Of a DNA stretch of 64,000 nucleotides, positions 25,801-35,765 are shown in pieces. Every line of letters starts with the position of its first letter. Position 1 is the first letter of the stretch. A program made the position numbers and the translations under genes. Source of the DNA: Agelas oroides (taxonomy: Eukaryota; Porifera; Demospongiae; Agelasida; Agelasidae); assembly GCA_949130485.1 (NCBI GenBank), contig OX422193.1, forward strand, positions 7,474,472-7,538,471, in the 5' to 3' direction. The notes beneath the pieces were generated by a model, which was given only the letters and a program-made list of their open reading frames with translations, ran no database searches and was not told the origin of the DNA.

Positions 25801-28800
25801 GTAAGTCAAATTGCATTGCCATGGCAATTAGCTCCACTCTAAACAACGAGATTAGCAGCTGCATGCACATGATAACCACAAAGTACAAGTAAACAATTGT
25901 ATATACATGCAGCAGTATTTATCACCTGCAACTTTCAAGCATGTACTTGTACTAATGTACTTTACATTATGAATCTGCACAGTGCTAGCCTTGTTTTCAT
26001 CTGGCCTGGAAACAAGCCTATCTGTGTATCTAATATCAGCTATTGATCAGTTGTGTAGGCTGAGATGTGACAGTATGACAAGAGACATAGAAAGCCACAA
26101 GTACCATAATATTAGTGTCATTCTCAGACCATTCCCACTTTCCAGTTTTGATGGCTTACAGTATACAGTAAAATGTGATGGGAGATTATTAAATAGTGCT
26201 AGACGAGTACGGAGGGTTCCCAAATGAAAGAAGGCATATCACACATGCATTCTTGCCCCAAACAAGTGGTAAGTCTGGACTCCCTTCCACCAATGCAATC
26301 TGGTTTTGCTAGTGTTGTACCAAGCCATCCATGCCCTCCAGCAGACGTGGACAGCTGGACATGAGAATATGTTTTTGCATGCTGTAAGCAATCAAATACT
26401 GGATGGTGGGAAGATCTGAGAATAAGTGAGAGCTACCATACAGTCACGAATGGCTATAGAACCAGCTTTGAGTAACTAGAGAAAGAATATTAGCGTGTAA
26501 GTGGATGTTAGACTGCACCCGCCAGTCTGAATCTAAACACAGACTGAAATTGTACCTCGTAGTATATGCTGAGCTATGTGCTCCTTCCCAGGTGTTGCTT
26601 GGAGCATGTCACAAATGGTCAGTAGCCCCTCTGGCGTGTGTTCAACAGTGAAGAGTGCATTGATGATCAGAGTATTCTGGCCATGATTCTGTTGATATGA
26701 TTCCACTTCTTTCTTCTTTGCTTCACTGATGACAGACTTATCCACCAGCTTTGGTAGAACCTTGCTTGCATCAATATGTTGCCATAGGAGACTGTAGTTA
26801 GTGCGAATCACTCTTCTAGCTCTCATTACCTGCTCATGTCGTGGGAGTATTGTGGGGTCTGTATACAGAGAGGGAGAGGATAGAGTACTTAATACAAAAA
26901 GTACAGTTTCTGGGTGGGCAAGTTCACATTACACAGACTGTGAGGTAATCCACACTGTGCTGAATATAGCACTTCCAACATGCAAATGCACAAGTGCATA
27001 TTAGCCAAAGCACATCCTCCACAGTGGGTCACTCTTTGGCCCGCTTTTTGAAATTTGAATAGAGAGATGAGATTGTTCATGACTCAAGGTACAAGTCACA
27101 ACAGGTATAAACTGTTACCAGATTGTATCTCCATGAACACGGCAAAGGATAGGCAGGACTGAGGCCCACCCACCACCTCACCAAGGGGCATCTCCTGCAA
27201 GGAAAGATATGAGTCGCTAGGGTCAAATGTAGTTCAAATACATGCACTGTGTTGCTTTCTCTATTTACATAACGTTGGTCATCAAGAGAGCTCTAGCTCT
27301 TTCTGATCATCTTCTTACATGTTTCAGTGGATCTCTAGACAGTCAATAAACATGCACAGCTGGTTACAAGAAAGAGTCTAGCATGTTCAACGATGATGAA
27401 AGTACCAAGACATTGAAAATTGAATCTAATAAAAGCTGGAATGTAAACATCAAAGCCTCTGAAGTCAAGCATGTAACACGTGGTACATAGCAGTCTATTA
27501 ACTTCGTTTGCTCCCCATACACTGTGTGATTCTACCTTCAGAGTCATGTGCTGCTGCTACAACATGCGACCCACCTTGGGCTCATCAAAGAGCTTTCCCA
27601 TTGTTCCACTCTTCTCATTATACCTCACCAACTGACACTGCTCCAGTTGCACCCCACACTTCTCCAGCTCCAGGACCTGTACATTCACAACGGAAATTAT
27701 GCAGACTGATACAGAACATTGCTATACAAAATGTATTGCAATAAAAATCACTCACTTTGTATGCTCTTTCTGTTACCTCCCCCAGGGTCATGTTCTTGTG
27801 GACTTCTAGTTTCCTCTCCATGAGATCCCCACTGCTTGGGTGCGCACAGAACAGACGAAACTTGTGTCAGAGAGAAAGATACATTGGGGTGTGATTCTGA
27901 GCAGTGCAAATACTTTTTGAAAGTCAGATGTAAATCTACATAGCTAATGATGCAGTTTGAGCACTGCAGTTTGAGCACTGTATCAAGAGTACGTTCCCAT
28001 AGTGAGCATTCTTGGTAATACTATAAACAATTTTGATCAGCTCCAAACCTAACATATAGTGAAGGAGACTATTGTCTACTCTTAATGCCTGATGGTCGCA
28101 ATGCACAATTGAACTAGTTAACTGTTACATTGTCTCCAGTAACCTTGCAAAGGTTTTCCTCCCACTCCTGAAATCCCTCCTCAATGTGTTTCTTCAGGTG
28201 ATGAGGAAGCTCTTCTGCTGTGAATCGTGTGACAAATGCTAGTGTACATGAGATGATGTATAGGTAGAAGTATGCATGTGCATGTGTGGAATATGGGAAA
28301 AGATGTCCTTGTAATTTATTGCATGACTCTCCTATGAAAGCAACCAGTTTATTGCCCTTCGAATTTACACCCTACTATAGCTAGCTAGTACTACATACCT
28401 GGAGGTAGTTGTTCAATCAATCTCCCTTGGTCTTGACTTTCCTTTAGTTTCGATTCCAACTCTGTCAACTTGACCTGGAACTCTTGCAAACCTTGGCCTT
28501 GCAGTGCTCGTTGCAGTTGTCCCTGAACCTCATCTCTCTTCTGCTGGAATTCTTCTGTCTTCTGCTGGAGACTGTACTGTGTCCTCCATAGCTCTTGTTT
28601 CTTCAACTGCAGCTCCTGGGAATTCTCACGCAGTCGTGTATTAAGCACTTGCATCTCTTTCTCTGTGTTAGTAATCTGAGTTTGCACATGCTGATTTATA
28701 TTCTGCTGCTCTTGCAGTTGCTGTTGTTGATTGTGAGCTTGTTGCTCTTGCTCATAAAGTGCTTGTTGCTGCTCATGAATTTGTCTTTTATGTTCTTCAA

Positions 28801-29884
28801 TTTTTTGTTCCAGCTCTTGTGTTTGTCCCTTGAATCTTTCGAACTCAGTTTGCATCTCTTGAGCAGCTCGCTGCTGCTCTTGCCTTTGGTCTTCAATTTC
28901 CTTGTGCTGATCTTGGATCAGTTGTTCCTGTTCTTGGATCAGTTGTTCCTGTTCTTGAATCCTTCTCTCTTGTGGAGTTGGCTGTTGCTTACTTTGTGCA
29001 TACTCAGGAACTCGTTTCAGAGTGACAAGTTGGTGGCAAAGCTGTCGTGCTGATGGGCGCTCTCGTTCTCTGTCTTTCAGGCAGCTCCTTATCACTGGCA
29101 ACATTGGGTGCTCTGGGTCAATCAGATCAATGTGATTTTTGCGGCGTTCAATCTCTGGTATTGGTGCAAATGATATACCAGTTGGTGCACTGGGGTCATC
29201 ACGCTCCAGCATGTCTGGGCCAGGGTCTGGATAGTTTCGAGTAATGATCTGGATAGCAACAACCCCAGAAGAAAATACATCCAGCTTGTCGGTATAGATA
29301 GGAGGGGTCCTTAGTGCTTCAGGAGACATGTAGAGTGGTGTACCGGGACACTGAGTAAGGCGGCTCATGCTAGCATCAACCACACTAAGCTTTGACATTC
29401 CAAAGTCAGTGACCTTGGCCCTGCTTCCAGCAATTAATAACACATTATTCCCAGAAAGGTCACGATGAATGATGCGCTTGGAGTGGAGGTAGGTGAGAGC
29501 AAGGGCTATGTCATGCCACAGGTTCACCTGAACGTGGTATGGAATGGGCTCATCAGAACGTTCTAGGAAATTAGTGAGGTTTCCATCTAGCAACTCCATG
29601 AGGAGAATGGGAAGGCCGGACTGTGGGTCATGAGTCACACCGAGATACTGCACCACATTGGGGTGCCTCATGTTCTTCAAAATTTCACATTCTTGCTCAA
29701 ACCTGCGCCGAATAGTTTGGCTTCGAGGATCTTCAAACTGAAAGAGAATTATGTGCAGAAGTTTTGCAGCACATGGTAGTTGATTAAGTTTTGCTCTGCA
29801 GACTTTGCCGTATGATCCTGAGCCCAGACATTCATCACGAAACAGCTGGAGGTCTTGGCCCTCAGCTTGCAGCTGTTCTGACAT
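16750..29884 (-). CDS. Paralog A: TKL-type kinase, coiled coil, ubiquitin-like, CARD, unknown module, ankyrin repeats
   Basis: Nineteen coding exons join in phase to 1376 codons. Minus-strand exons: 28399-29884, 28144-28217, 27756-27860, 27575-27676, 27119-27194, 26556-26858, 24694-25523, 24125-24214, 23222-23320, 22386-22484, 22055-22153, 21234-21332, 20753-20851, 20422-20520, 19547-19645, 19050-19148, 18021-18119, 17273-17355, 16750-16840. Order: kinase (about 15-300), Q/E-rich coiled coil (about 320-490), USP47-like ubiquitin-fold segment (about 520-615), CARD (about 620-715), conserved unnamed module (716-992), linker, nine 33-residue ankyrin repeats, cap and Pro/Thr tail. Likely a cytoplasmic signalling kinase, RIPK-like by analogy only. 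Tandem paralog B at 46805-56723 has the same exon plan. All splice sites read as GT-AG. Confidence 0.9.
17273..17355 (-). CDS. Paralog A exon 18: C-terminal ankyrin cap
   Basis: Encodes FGRTPLAIARSEGHDHIVQL, then LLEANRQR, a shortened final repeat. Acceptor ATACACAG, donor GTAGAG, exit phase 2. The same exon is in paralog B. Confidence 0.92.
17895..17972 (-). repeat. Fragment ending CCGTATTTTCCC
   Basis: On the minus strand ACCGTATTTTCCCAAGCAAG is followed by GGCCACGGGGACTTC. A related end is at 59820-59885, and the element at 8062-8612 has a similar AAATACGCCCC end. Probably terminal sequence of a MITE family. Confidence 0.5.
18021..19645 (-). CDS. Ankyrin cassette 3 of paralog A (exons 15-17; types a, b, c)
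   Basis: Exons 19547-19645 (TGRTPLYTASFNGH), 19050-19148 (DGFAALHAACQEGH) and 18021-18119 (DGQTALYIACKEGH, ADINHQER). The b-c intron is longer and differs from the other cassettes, marking the outer edge of the repeat. Confidence 0.95.
20422..21332 (-). CDS. Ankyrin cassette 2 of paralog A (exons 12-14; types a, b, c)
   Basis: Exons 21234-21332 (SGRTPLWIASFDGH), 20753-20851 (NGFAALHAACQEGH) and 20422-20520 (TGQTALYTASRNGH). Introns are nearly identical to those of cassettes 1 and 3 over hundreds of bases, so the triplication is recent. Confidence 0.95.
22055..23320 (-). CDS. Ankyrin cassette 1 of paralog A (exons 9-11; types a, b, c)
   Basis: Three 99-bp phase-0 exons, one 33-residue ankyrin repeat each. 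Type a 23222-23320 (TGETPLWTASFHGH, ANPDIQKK). Type b 22386-22484 (DGFASLHVACQEGH, ASVEQETE). Type c 22055-22153 (TGLTALHIASWKGH, ADVNHQKK). A Mutator-like MITE at 22652-22946 sits in the a-b intron, absent from the other two cassettes. Confidence 0.95.
22643..22955. mobile_element. Mutator-like MITE, 295 bp, 9-bp target duplication
   Basis: The element 22652-22946 has ends TTTTTTTTTGGACGCACTTT and inverted AAAGTGCGTCCAAAAAAAAA. It is bordered by CTGGTCTGG (22643-22651) and CTGGCCTGG (22947-22955). Cassettes 2 and 3 keep the empty site (ACCTGGCCTGGTTAATCAG) near 19310 and 20995. It shares TTTTTTTGGACG ends and a GACTAAGT/ACTTAGTC block with the element at 15779. Confidence 0.9.
24125..24214 (-). 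CDS. Paralog A exon 8: linker to the ankyrin array
   Basis: Thirty codons, EVELHEASFYGLLERIPVLL plus 10, phase 0 both sides, conserved in paralog B (50597-50686). It may be a degenerate N-terminal ankyrin cap. Its donor GTAAGT is followed by a decayed ankyrin exon fragment at 24061-24118. Confidence 0.85.
24466..24533 (+). repeat. tRNA-like SINE head
   Basis: CACTCAGTGGTAAGAGTGCC resembles an A box and CTTGGATTTCACTCCCAG a B box. It lies in the intron before paralog A exon 7. Too mismatched to be a functional tRNA. Confidence 0.5.
24694..25523 (-). CDS. Paralog A exon 7: conserved module of unknown function
   Basis: A single 277-codon exon. Landmarks are LATGNVPLLSDVSFQFQNLQ, CPNALTQLKQCLASLVLPLG, FFRLMAPYWNCLSTSLLSLL, LAEFEEARAS, LLHVSCLEEVTTAICGYFQL and LSVCWLVSRDLLPYMR. 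The PYWN..S..LL..LL...G......L..FE pattern followed by CWLV...L reminds me of a module common beside death-fold domains in cnidarian and sponge proteins, but I cannot name it. Strongly conserved in paralog B. Confidence 0.85.
26556..26858 (-). CDS. Paralog A exon 6: CARD-like death-fold domain
   Basis: About 90 residues predicted helical, running from RRVIRTNYSLLWQHIDASKV through LPKLVDKSVISEAKKKEV to TICDMLQATPGKEHIAQHIL. The order (R..L...ID...VL..L.....IS..........Q......L...L...G...L...L) fits the CARD fold, as in NOD and RIPK2-type proteins. A death or DED assignment is less likely. Phase 1 in and out. Confidence 0.75.
27119..28217 (-). CDS. Paralog A exons 2-5: ubiquitin-like segment
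   Basis: Four small exons (28144-28217, 27756-27860, 27575-27676, 27119-27194). They encode AEELPHHLKKHIEEGFQEWE; FRLFCAHPSSGDLMERKLEV, then HKNMTLGEVTERAYK; VLELEKCG..CQLVRYNEKSG; and EMPLGEVVGGPQSC..FMEIQS. The pattern HK.MTLGE..ERAY, CQLVRY(N/D)E and PLGE..GGP..FEI recalls the C-terminal ubiquitin-like region of USP47, from memory of the family. All four exons are conserved in paralog B. Confidence 0.7.
28399..29884 (-). CDS. Paralog A exon 1: kinase domain and coiled coil
   Basis: Begins MSEQLQAEGQDLQ. The glycine loop is LGSGSYGKV (20-28), catalytic Lys41 (CAAKLLH), HRDLSGNN (140-147), DFG 160-162 and CPGTPLYMSPEAL. The Ser after HRDL is unlike Ser/Thr kinases (HRDLK), while GTPLYMSPE is Ser/Thr-like, which points to the tyrosine-kinase-like group. 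All catalytic residues are present. Residues 320-490 are Gln/Glu-rich heptad-type sequence (EQEQLIQEQEQLIQ repeats). The start is supported by paralog B, where the same Met and the same upstream YTAG|GCCCT border occur. Donor GTATGT, phase 1. Confidence 0.95.
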
Positions 29885-30651
29885 GTTTAATAGGGCCTAA
29901 TGCAGTGCAGATAGAAAAGAGAAGGGTGATTAACAGTCTGTTAAGGGTGGTCGGAACTAACAACCGTGCGGATCCAAAAGTATGCAAAAAGCTGTTGTCA
30001 TAAAACAACCTGGGCAATTATATTGATGACCCCAAACCACTTACTGGAAGCCTCGGGTGTGCCTGCGTCTACATTGCTGCAAGGAGGCTGGATTACTGTA
30101 TACATAAGCAAGAGGCGGTTCTTTCTCAAAGAGCAGCTAGGTGCGGTTTACATAACTCTGTAAAACTCGGCCAGCGTTCACTCTTTAGTTTGTTTTGTGA
30201 CATCCTGGGGGAGTGGACTTGACTGTAACAGAACGTTTTTCGTGAAATACGCGCTGAAAAGCCAGGCATTATACGCCACTAGCCCGTGAAACGGCGAAGC
30301 GCATGCTTCTCTTTGTCACATACCACCTGCACTTGTACACCACTGCATGGTTCAAATTGTGTCATTGGATAGTGTTTTGGCAGTTAAAATCTAATGCTCT
30401 GGTCCCAGATCAAACTGACCACAGAGCAGATTGCCCTCTGTAAGAGTTTTGCCTGCTGCCAATAAAAGGGTCTGGAAATGAGATTTCTGCTGTCCAGCCG
30501 CTTACCATTGCGGCTTATGGGTATGTCAACTTTGTTGGTGCTCTTCTGGTATGTACTTTGCCCTGTGGGCGGGCCACCAAATTTCTCCTATCACAATTTT
30601 AGATGATTATTTCAGGACCAAAATTCTATCGACAGTGAACTACTTTACCTA
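29885..30651 (-). promoter_or_regulatory. Putative leader and promoter region of paralog A
   Basis: Two blocks match the paralog B upstream region: the YTAG|GCCCTRWTAAAC border just before the ATG, and 30317-30480, matching 57096-57240. In the second block a minus-strand TGTACAAGTGCAG|GTGGTATGTG could be the donor of a noncoding first exon. No convincing TATA box. Nothing else recognisable up to the pogo-like element. Confidence 0.45.
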
Positions 30652-31552
30652 TAAGGTAAGGGGCCCTAATTCGGGACGGGTCCTAATTTGGGACACTTCC
30701 AATTTCTCACCGATTTTCCAGGCGGCTCTCAGCTGTAGTTGAACAATGTTTAGTACAAGTGTAGAGTATCTCCTACAGCAGCTTCGCATCGATTTTCGGA
30801 ATGCTGGCTCCACCTATTACATAAAAATTACGTAATAATTACCTGTGTTGTAAACAATTTGGAGGGCTTTTCCCGCAAATATCGCATATCTAGCCGGTGA
30901 AATAGCAACCAAGGCTATTGAGTCAGTACAGGCAAAACAGCAAAGAGCAGCAGTGCCAGAAAGCTGTGGAAACCAAGCAGTTGAGCCCTAGGTTGGCAGG
31001 AGAGTGGTTTGGCATACCCAGTACTACTATCTATCGACATGTAGCAGAGAAGTATGCTAAATTTGGAGCAGGTAGACTTGCTGTCGGTGCAGTGCTTGGT
31101 GAAGGAGTGCAGAAAATCATTGTACGGTGATGTCAGTTGCTCCCTCAGCAGGCTTTGGGGCTTCAACATGCATACTTATGAATTTTTAACGTTCTTACTG
31201 GATTCCAGTAGAATTACGCATTTATATACTTTACTGATTCTTCAAAACCTTCCATGGGTGCTAGAAAATGTTTTTAAACCCCTCTGGACCTCAGAACAGG
31301 CAGTCCTGTGAGGAATCAGTCAATCTATGGAAGTGTCCCGAATAATTAGGCACCACCCCCCCCAAATTTTGCTATGTGAACCACGTGAACAAAGTCGCTC
31401 CGTTCTCGGGTATCGTGCGGACTTTGGACTTCAAACTTGGAATGCAAAAAGTAGGACGCGTACAGGTCTATTGTGCTACTTACCTAGCGACATGCTGTTA
31501 ATTGGTAAGCAAAAGCCGAAAAAAGTGTCCCAAATTAGGGCCCCTTACCTTA
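30652..31552 (+). mobile_element. pogo-like DNA transposon relic, 897 bp, TA target duplication
   Basis: The element 30654-31550 has terminal inverted repeats AGGTAAGGGGCCCTAATT, flanked by TA on each side. Subterminal GGGACACTT and AAGTGTCCC are also inverted. Inside, at about 30890-31130, two frames together give a short helix-turn-helix-like stretch (KAIESVQAKQQRAA; then LSPRLAGEWFGIPSTTIYRH) similar to Pipsqueak/CENP-B DNA-binding domains of pogo transposases. A frame break separates the pieces and there is no DDE region, so it is a non-autonomous remnant. Confidence 0.75.
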
Positions 31553-31561
31553 CCCTGTTCC

Positions 31562-31646
31562 TACTCTCGCAGACCGGACTCTCACGCGGGAGAGTTAATC
31601 TAACCCTAACTCTCTCCTCTCCGTGTGAGAGTCTGTCCCGCGAGAC
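31562..31646. repeat. Foldback CTCTCGCAGACCGGACTCTC
   Basis: CTCGCAGACCGGACTCTCAC pairs imperfectly with GTGAGAGTCTGTCCCGCGAG about 70 bases away. The CTAACCCTAAC in the loop looks telomere-like but is a single short run. Bases 31647-31940 hold nothing I recognise. Confidence 0.65.
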
Positions 31647-31948
31647 TACCCTTTTCCATACAAACTCACCGAGTGTGCTTTGCAGGATTAATGGATACGC
31701 ACAGATCGAAGGATCTTGGGGACAGACCTGTAGCTACACACCCTTGCACTCGCACAGCCAAAACCACCAAATTGTAGTCTTCTACATCCACTTTAAGGAA
31801 CGGAACACTCCCATTCACGCTAGTCACGCTTGCTGTGCAACTAGGGCTATGGTGAACGGCCACTATTCAGAGCAGTGACAACTTGAAACAAGCTGGACGA
31901 CTGCCCCACCCTCTTTTGGCGGATGGCGCTATAATTAACTTTTCGCTT

Positions 31949-31990
31949 GTAGCCTCGTTCCCAGGCTGTTAAACGGCCTGGGAACGAGGC
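31949..31990. repeat. Minimal TAGCCTCGTTCCCAGGC hairpin
   Basis: TAGCCTCGTTCCCAGGC and GCCTGGGAACGAGGC are separated by about nine bases, so almost only the family consensus is present. No clear target duplication. Confidence 0.8.
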
Positions 31991-32138
31991 GAAGCAAGAT
32001 ATCATGACCCATGTATTACCGGTACTACAAAGCAGCTGGCATGTATAATCATATACTAGAATTACAAACAGGAGTGTACTGTACACTCCTGTGTACTGTA
32101 CACTTGAATCAACGTTATTGGGTAGATCATCTGGTCAG

Positions 32139-33305
32139 CACCTACAATGGAAGAGATTACATCATGATGACATCATCTCTACACAAGCACGCACTACAAT
32201 AGTCTATCAAGCTAGACCAACTTCTCTATTATATAGCCCCCTTTTCTGAGCATCCGGTTTCCATGGTATTGCATCATATAAGGGTCAAGTGCTAATTGTG
32301 CTGGTCAGTACTAGACATGAACATGTTACAGAGCAACTCGATGAAAGGGCCACAGGAGAAGCGGTAACACAGAGGTATGCCTCAATAAACTCGTACTGAT
32401 TTTCACACAATCACAACAATCATGTGATGTTACTTGATGTCCATGAACATTGTGTGGTCACAGTGATCATGTGAAAATGTGAAAACTGGTTCAGAAAAAA
32501 AAATGCCTCGAACTTACCATTTCCTGCCTGGCCCTTCCAGCTTTACAAATATATTCTGTCGCTATGCTAACACCTCCACGCTTAACCTCCAATATGACCA
32601 TGGAAACCTGGAGCGATTTATAAGATCAATCAACCGCTGGCTTGATACAACACACTGTCACTTCACTCACACACAACAAAATGCCAGACTCAAAAATGCA
32701 CGTGTTACTCCCTAGAATGTTTTTCCGATTACGTAAGATAGTCCATGGTTCAAAGTACAACACAAATACTAATTAAACATCACAACACCTACAATGGAAG
32801 AGATTACATCATGATGACATCATCTCTACACAAGCATGCACTACTATAGTCTATCAAGCTAGACCAACTTCTTTACTATAGCCCTCTTTTCTGAGCATCC
32901 GGTTTCCATGGTATTGTATCATATAGAGGTTAAGTGGTAATTGTGCTGGTCAGTACTAGCATGTTTACAAGAGTGACATGAACATGTTACAGAGCAACTC
33001 GATGAAAGGGCCACACAGGGAGCAGGTAAATGTCTCAATTAAACTGATTTTCACACAATCACAACAATCATGTGATGTTACTTGACGTCCATGAACATTG
33101 TGTGGTCACAGTGATCATGTGAAAATGTGAAAACTGGTTCAGAAAAAAAAAAGCCTCTGACTTACCATTTCCTGCCTGGCCCTTCCAGCTTTACAAATAT
33201 ATTCTGTCGCTATGCTAACAGACCAGTACCACGTCCACGCTTGACCTCCAATATGACCATGGAAACCTGGTGCTCAGAAAGTGGGCTATAGTGCTATAGA
33301 CTAGT
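32139..33305. repeat. Direct duplication of a TIR element (copies 32139-32611 and 32786-33270)
   Basis: Two copies of about 475 bp share ACCTACAATGGAAGAGATTA, CTTTTCTGAGCATCCGGTTT, CAACTCGATGAAAGGGCCAC and CCTGCCTGGCCCTTCCAGCT. In copy 2 the ends are inverted repeats: left ACTATAGTCTATCAAGC, right TATAGACTAGT, with GAGCATCCGGTTTCCATGG inverted near 33255. Copy 1 has lost its right end. The ATGGAAGAG frame is not coding. Confidence 0.8.
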
Positions 33306-33473
33306 AATGAGGATAAGTAACGACACCACAACCTTCCAGGGACTCCATGTAGATCTCAAAGCAGACAAAGACATGAATGTCCTTCTGGTGGTTCAGGTAT
33401 ACTGTGTCTGCCGTCTATCATGTCTTCTTATGGAGAAGGATTCTGGAGGGATCAAGAGGAAGATATACTCCGA

Positions 33474-34780
33474 ATGTGTGTCTGCTAGCTAGCTTTCATC
33501 TCAAATTGTACCTGCCCTTGTGGTTTCAGGGACTATAGCCATTTGGTAGCCATTACCATATTTCATTCTTCTATGTGGAGACAAGTGACTAGGAGATCAT
33601 TAATCAGTTCATCAGCACAGGGACAATGGCTACTAAATATGTCTGAGAGCTGCTTACTATCTGTGGTAGGACCTACTACCAAAGAATGTGTATACAGTGT
33701 GAGGATGGGCAATGGTTCTATGATATCACTGTCCACACATGGACGTAATAGGCAGAAAGTAGTCACTTGTGCATACCACTGACCCTATACACAACACATC
33801 CAAGGACCTATCCGCATATACGTATATACACTTGTGACTGGAAAATCAACCTTTCTGAACCTTTGTGATATGAGTTAGCAACGCACACAACAGTGTCCGG
33901 ATGGTTGCTCTTTATGCAAATTTGTTCTAGTACAACTGCATCTTTTTTCAATTTCCAAAATCTGAATGGGAAAAAATTATCCTCCCTCCTCTCCCCCCTC
34001 CATCATGTAACTCCACAACAATTAGCAGTGATTGCTCAATAAAGTTAACTGAGAGCTTTTGTATCCACAACATATGTAGCAGTATGCCCACACCACATTC
34101 AGCATGGAACAGAACGATCTGGTTCACTGGTACAGGGGCGGATCCAGAGATTGAAGAAGGGGGGGACATACATATAGAGTGGAGGGTTGTGCAGCGTGCG
34201 TAGCGTGCAGTTGTCTGTGCGCGTATAGCACACAGTGTTGTAGGAAGGTCTGGGGGCATGCTCCCCAAGGAAAATTTTGAAATTTAGACCATATGAGAGT
34301 GCTTCTGAGGCCATCGAAGACCACCACATCCATGCAAAATATATGGCAACTGGAGAGCAACTCAGTCGATTCCGAAGTTCGTATAGTCGTTTCTCGGAGC
34401 CCCTTCCCTTCGGAATCAGGCTTTGTATTTGAGGCACTGCCACAAAAACTATCTCTTGGAAGCTGCAGATTTGAGTGTTCTATGTTTGCAGGACATGAAG
34501 CAGTTATTCATAAAGAGATGTGCGCAGCGTCAGAGTAGCTACGTGCGCTAAGCGCGCCGTAAACCTCTGCGTTTCGTGCTTGCTCAGTCCCGAAGGGGGG
34601 TGGCCCATGCACCCCCCCCCCTCCCCTTTCTCTCTTTCTCTCTCCTACTCTGCCTGAGCTGTCTCTCACCAGTTTCTCCTTGTACTAGTAAAGTGTGGTG
34701 ATCCAATCCTGGTCTCCAAACACCAGTATGTCTCACTCCTCACGGAAACACGCAGTCTGAGAAAGAGGAGGAGAGAGAGG
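33474..34780 (-). pseudogene. Decayed duplicate of MRCK introns and exon 5
   Basis: 33474-33786 matches MRCK intron 3 sequence (12612-12935), 34082-34122 matches intron 2 sequence beside exon 2 (14236-14280), and 34665-34760 matches exon 5 with its acceptor and donor. The exon copy keeps TGTTTCCGTGAGGAG, then has an in-frame TGA and a deletion, so it cannot encode kinase. Orientation is the same as MRCK but block order differs. Between blocks (34130-34620) lies unrelated sequence with G and C runs. Confidence 0.8.
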
Positions 34781-34902
34781 ATGAAAGAACCAGAGAAGAT
34801 AGAGTAGATGCAGAGATGCAGTAGACACTCTAGTACCCAGGCTATGCCTTACCCAGCAATGTTCAGTATGATGAACTGTTAGTTGTGTAAGTACCCCAAT
34901 GT

Positions 34903-34940
34903 ACTAGTCTCATTCCCAGGTTGCATGGGAACGAGGCTAC
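34903..34940. repeat. Short TAGTCTCATTCCCAGG hairpin
   Basis: TAGTCTCATTCCCAGG pairs loosely with ATGGGAACGAGGCTA across a few bases. Member of the TAGCCTCG family. Bases 34941-35120 hold nothing recognisable. Confidence 0.6.
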
Positions 34941-35124
34941 TTTCCTACTACAAATAGCCCGGTAACTAGTAGGTATGGCCTCATGTACAAGGCCATGTGC
35001 ACCATGTGTAGTGCTAATAGCAGCTATGAACCATTATTTCAGTGCCCACAGTGGGTGTTGAAATGCTGAATATGGACCTGAGTTGTGCATGTGACTGTCC
35101 CATGTAGAAATCAAAGATCATTTC

Positions 35125-35565
35125 ATTTCTGATATTTAGAACAAATACAAACATGATTGCTGGGAATGGTTGTCACCTCTGTAGTAGTTTCTTGAGAGGT
35201 TCCCAAGCACTGTCGACAGTGACGGTGTGCAGAACTCCCTTCTTTAAAACCACCAAGTGCACTGCTGTCAGCAGACACAAGTGCCAGAGTTCCATAGTAC
35301 AGCTCTTGTGCTCCTTCCATTATCAAAAATGTGCCCATTCTCCTACTGCAACATCAACATGTTTGTTATAGTGGGTATGGTCTATAAAAGACATCACTAG
35401 TTCACCAGCTTTCTGAGATCTTGGACAAGTGGCTGCAAGACCTGATTGATAGAGTACTTGGATATGTACTCCTTTTTGCATGCAATTGCCAGATGAATAG
35501 CAGCAAACTATTATCGATATTTGGGACGCAAGTTTCCAAGTGTGAAGTACGTAGAAGATTCCTAA
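35125..35565 (-). pseudogene. Relic of an invertebrate transposon-associated ORF
   Basis: The minus strand reads LGNLRPKYR..FAAIHLAIA and LQPLVQDLRKL in one frame. After a frame change come GTLALVSADSSALGGFKEGS and HRHCRQCLGT. This resembles, from memory, a repetitive ORF in cnidarian and sponge genomes with LGN..PKYRS....I and GDN...GGF.ESF...CR.CL motifs. Internal stops and a frameshift make it non-functional. No terminal repeats seen. Confidence 0.5.
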
Positions 35566-35765
35566 GTGTCTGAAAAGAGAACAGTGTAAATTTGGAGAGC
35601 CTGGCTGTGGACCGAAAACAAGGGGTGGGATTTGAATGCATCGCCATCACAAAAGTCTGCAAGAAGGTCAGGATCTCGACTTTGGTTGATCTGAAATGAA
35701 AGTATGTAAATACATCATGCAGCAACACAAAATGTGAGTATTTTTGCTTGTACCTACCTCACTTG

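Noticed and set aside
28595..29053. 152-codon Leu-rich plus-strand frame that looks like membrane helices
   Set aside because: It is antisense to the Gln/Glu-rich coiled coil of paralog A. CTT/TTG complements of Gln and Lys codons mimic a hydrophobic protein.
31600..31625. Telomere-like CTAACCCTAAC
   Set aside because: A single short occurrence within the loop of a foldback, not an array.
33307..33492. 61-codon frame DTTTFQGLHVDLKADKDM as a possible exon
   Set aside because: No match to a family I know, no clear splice sites, and it borders duplicated repeat and relic sequence.
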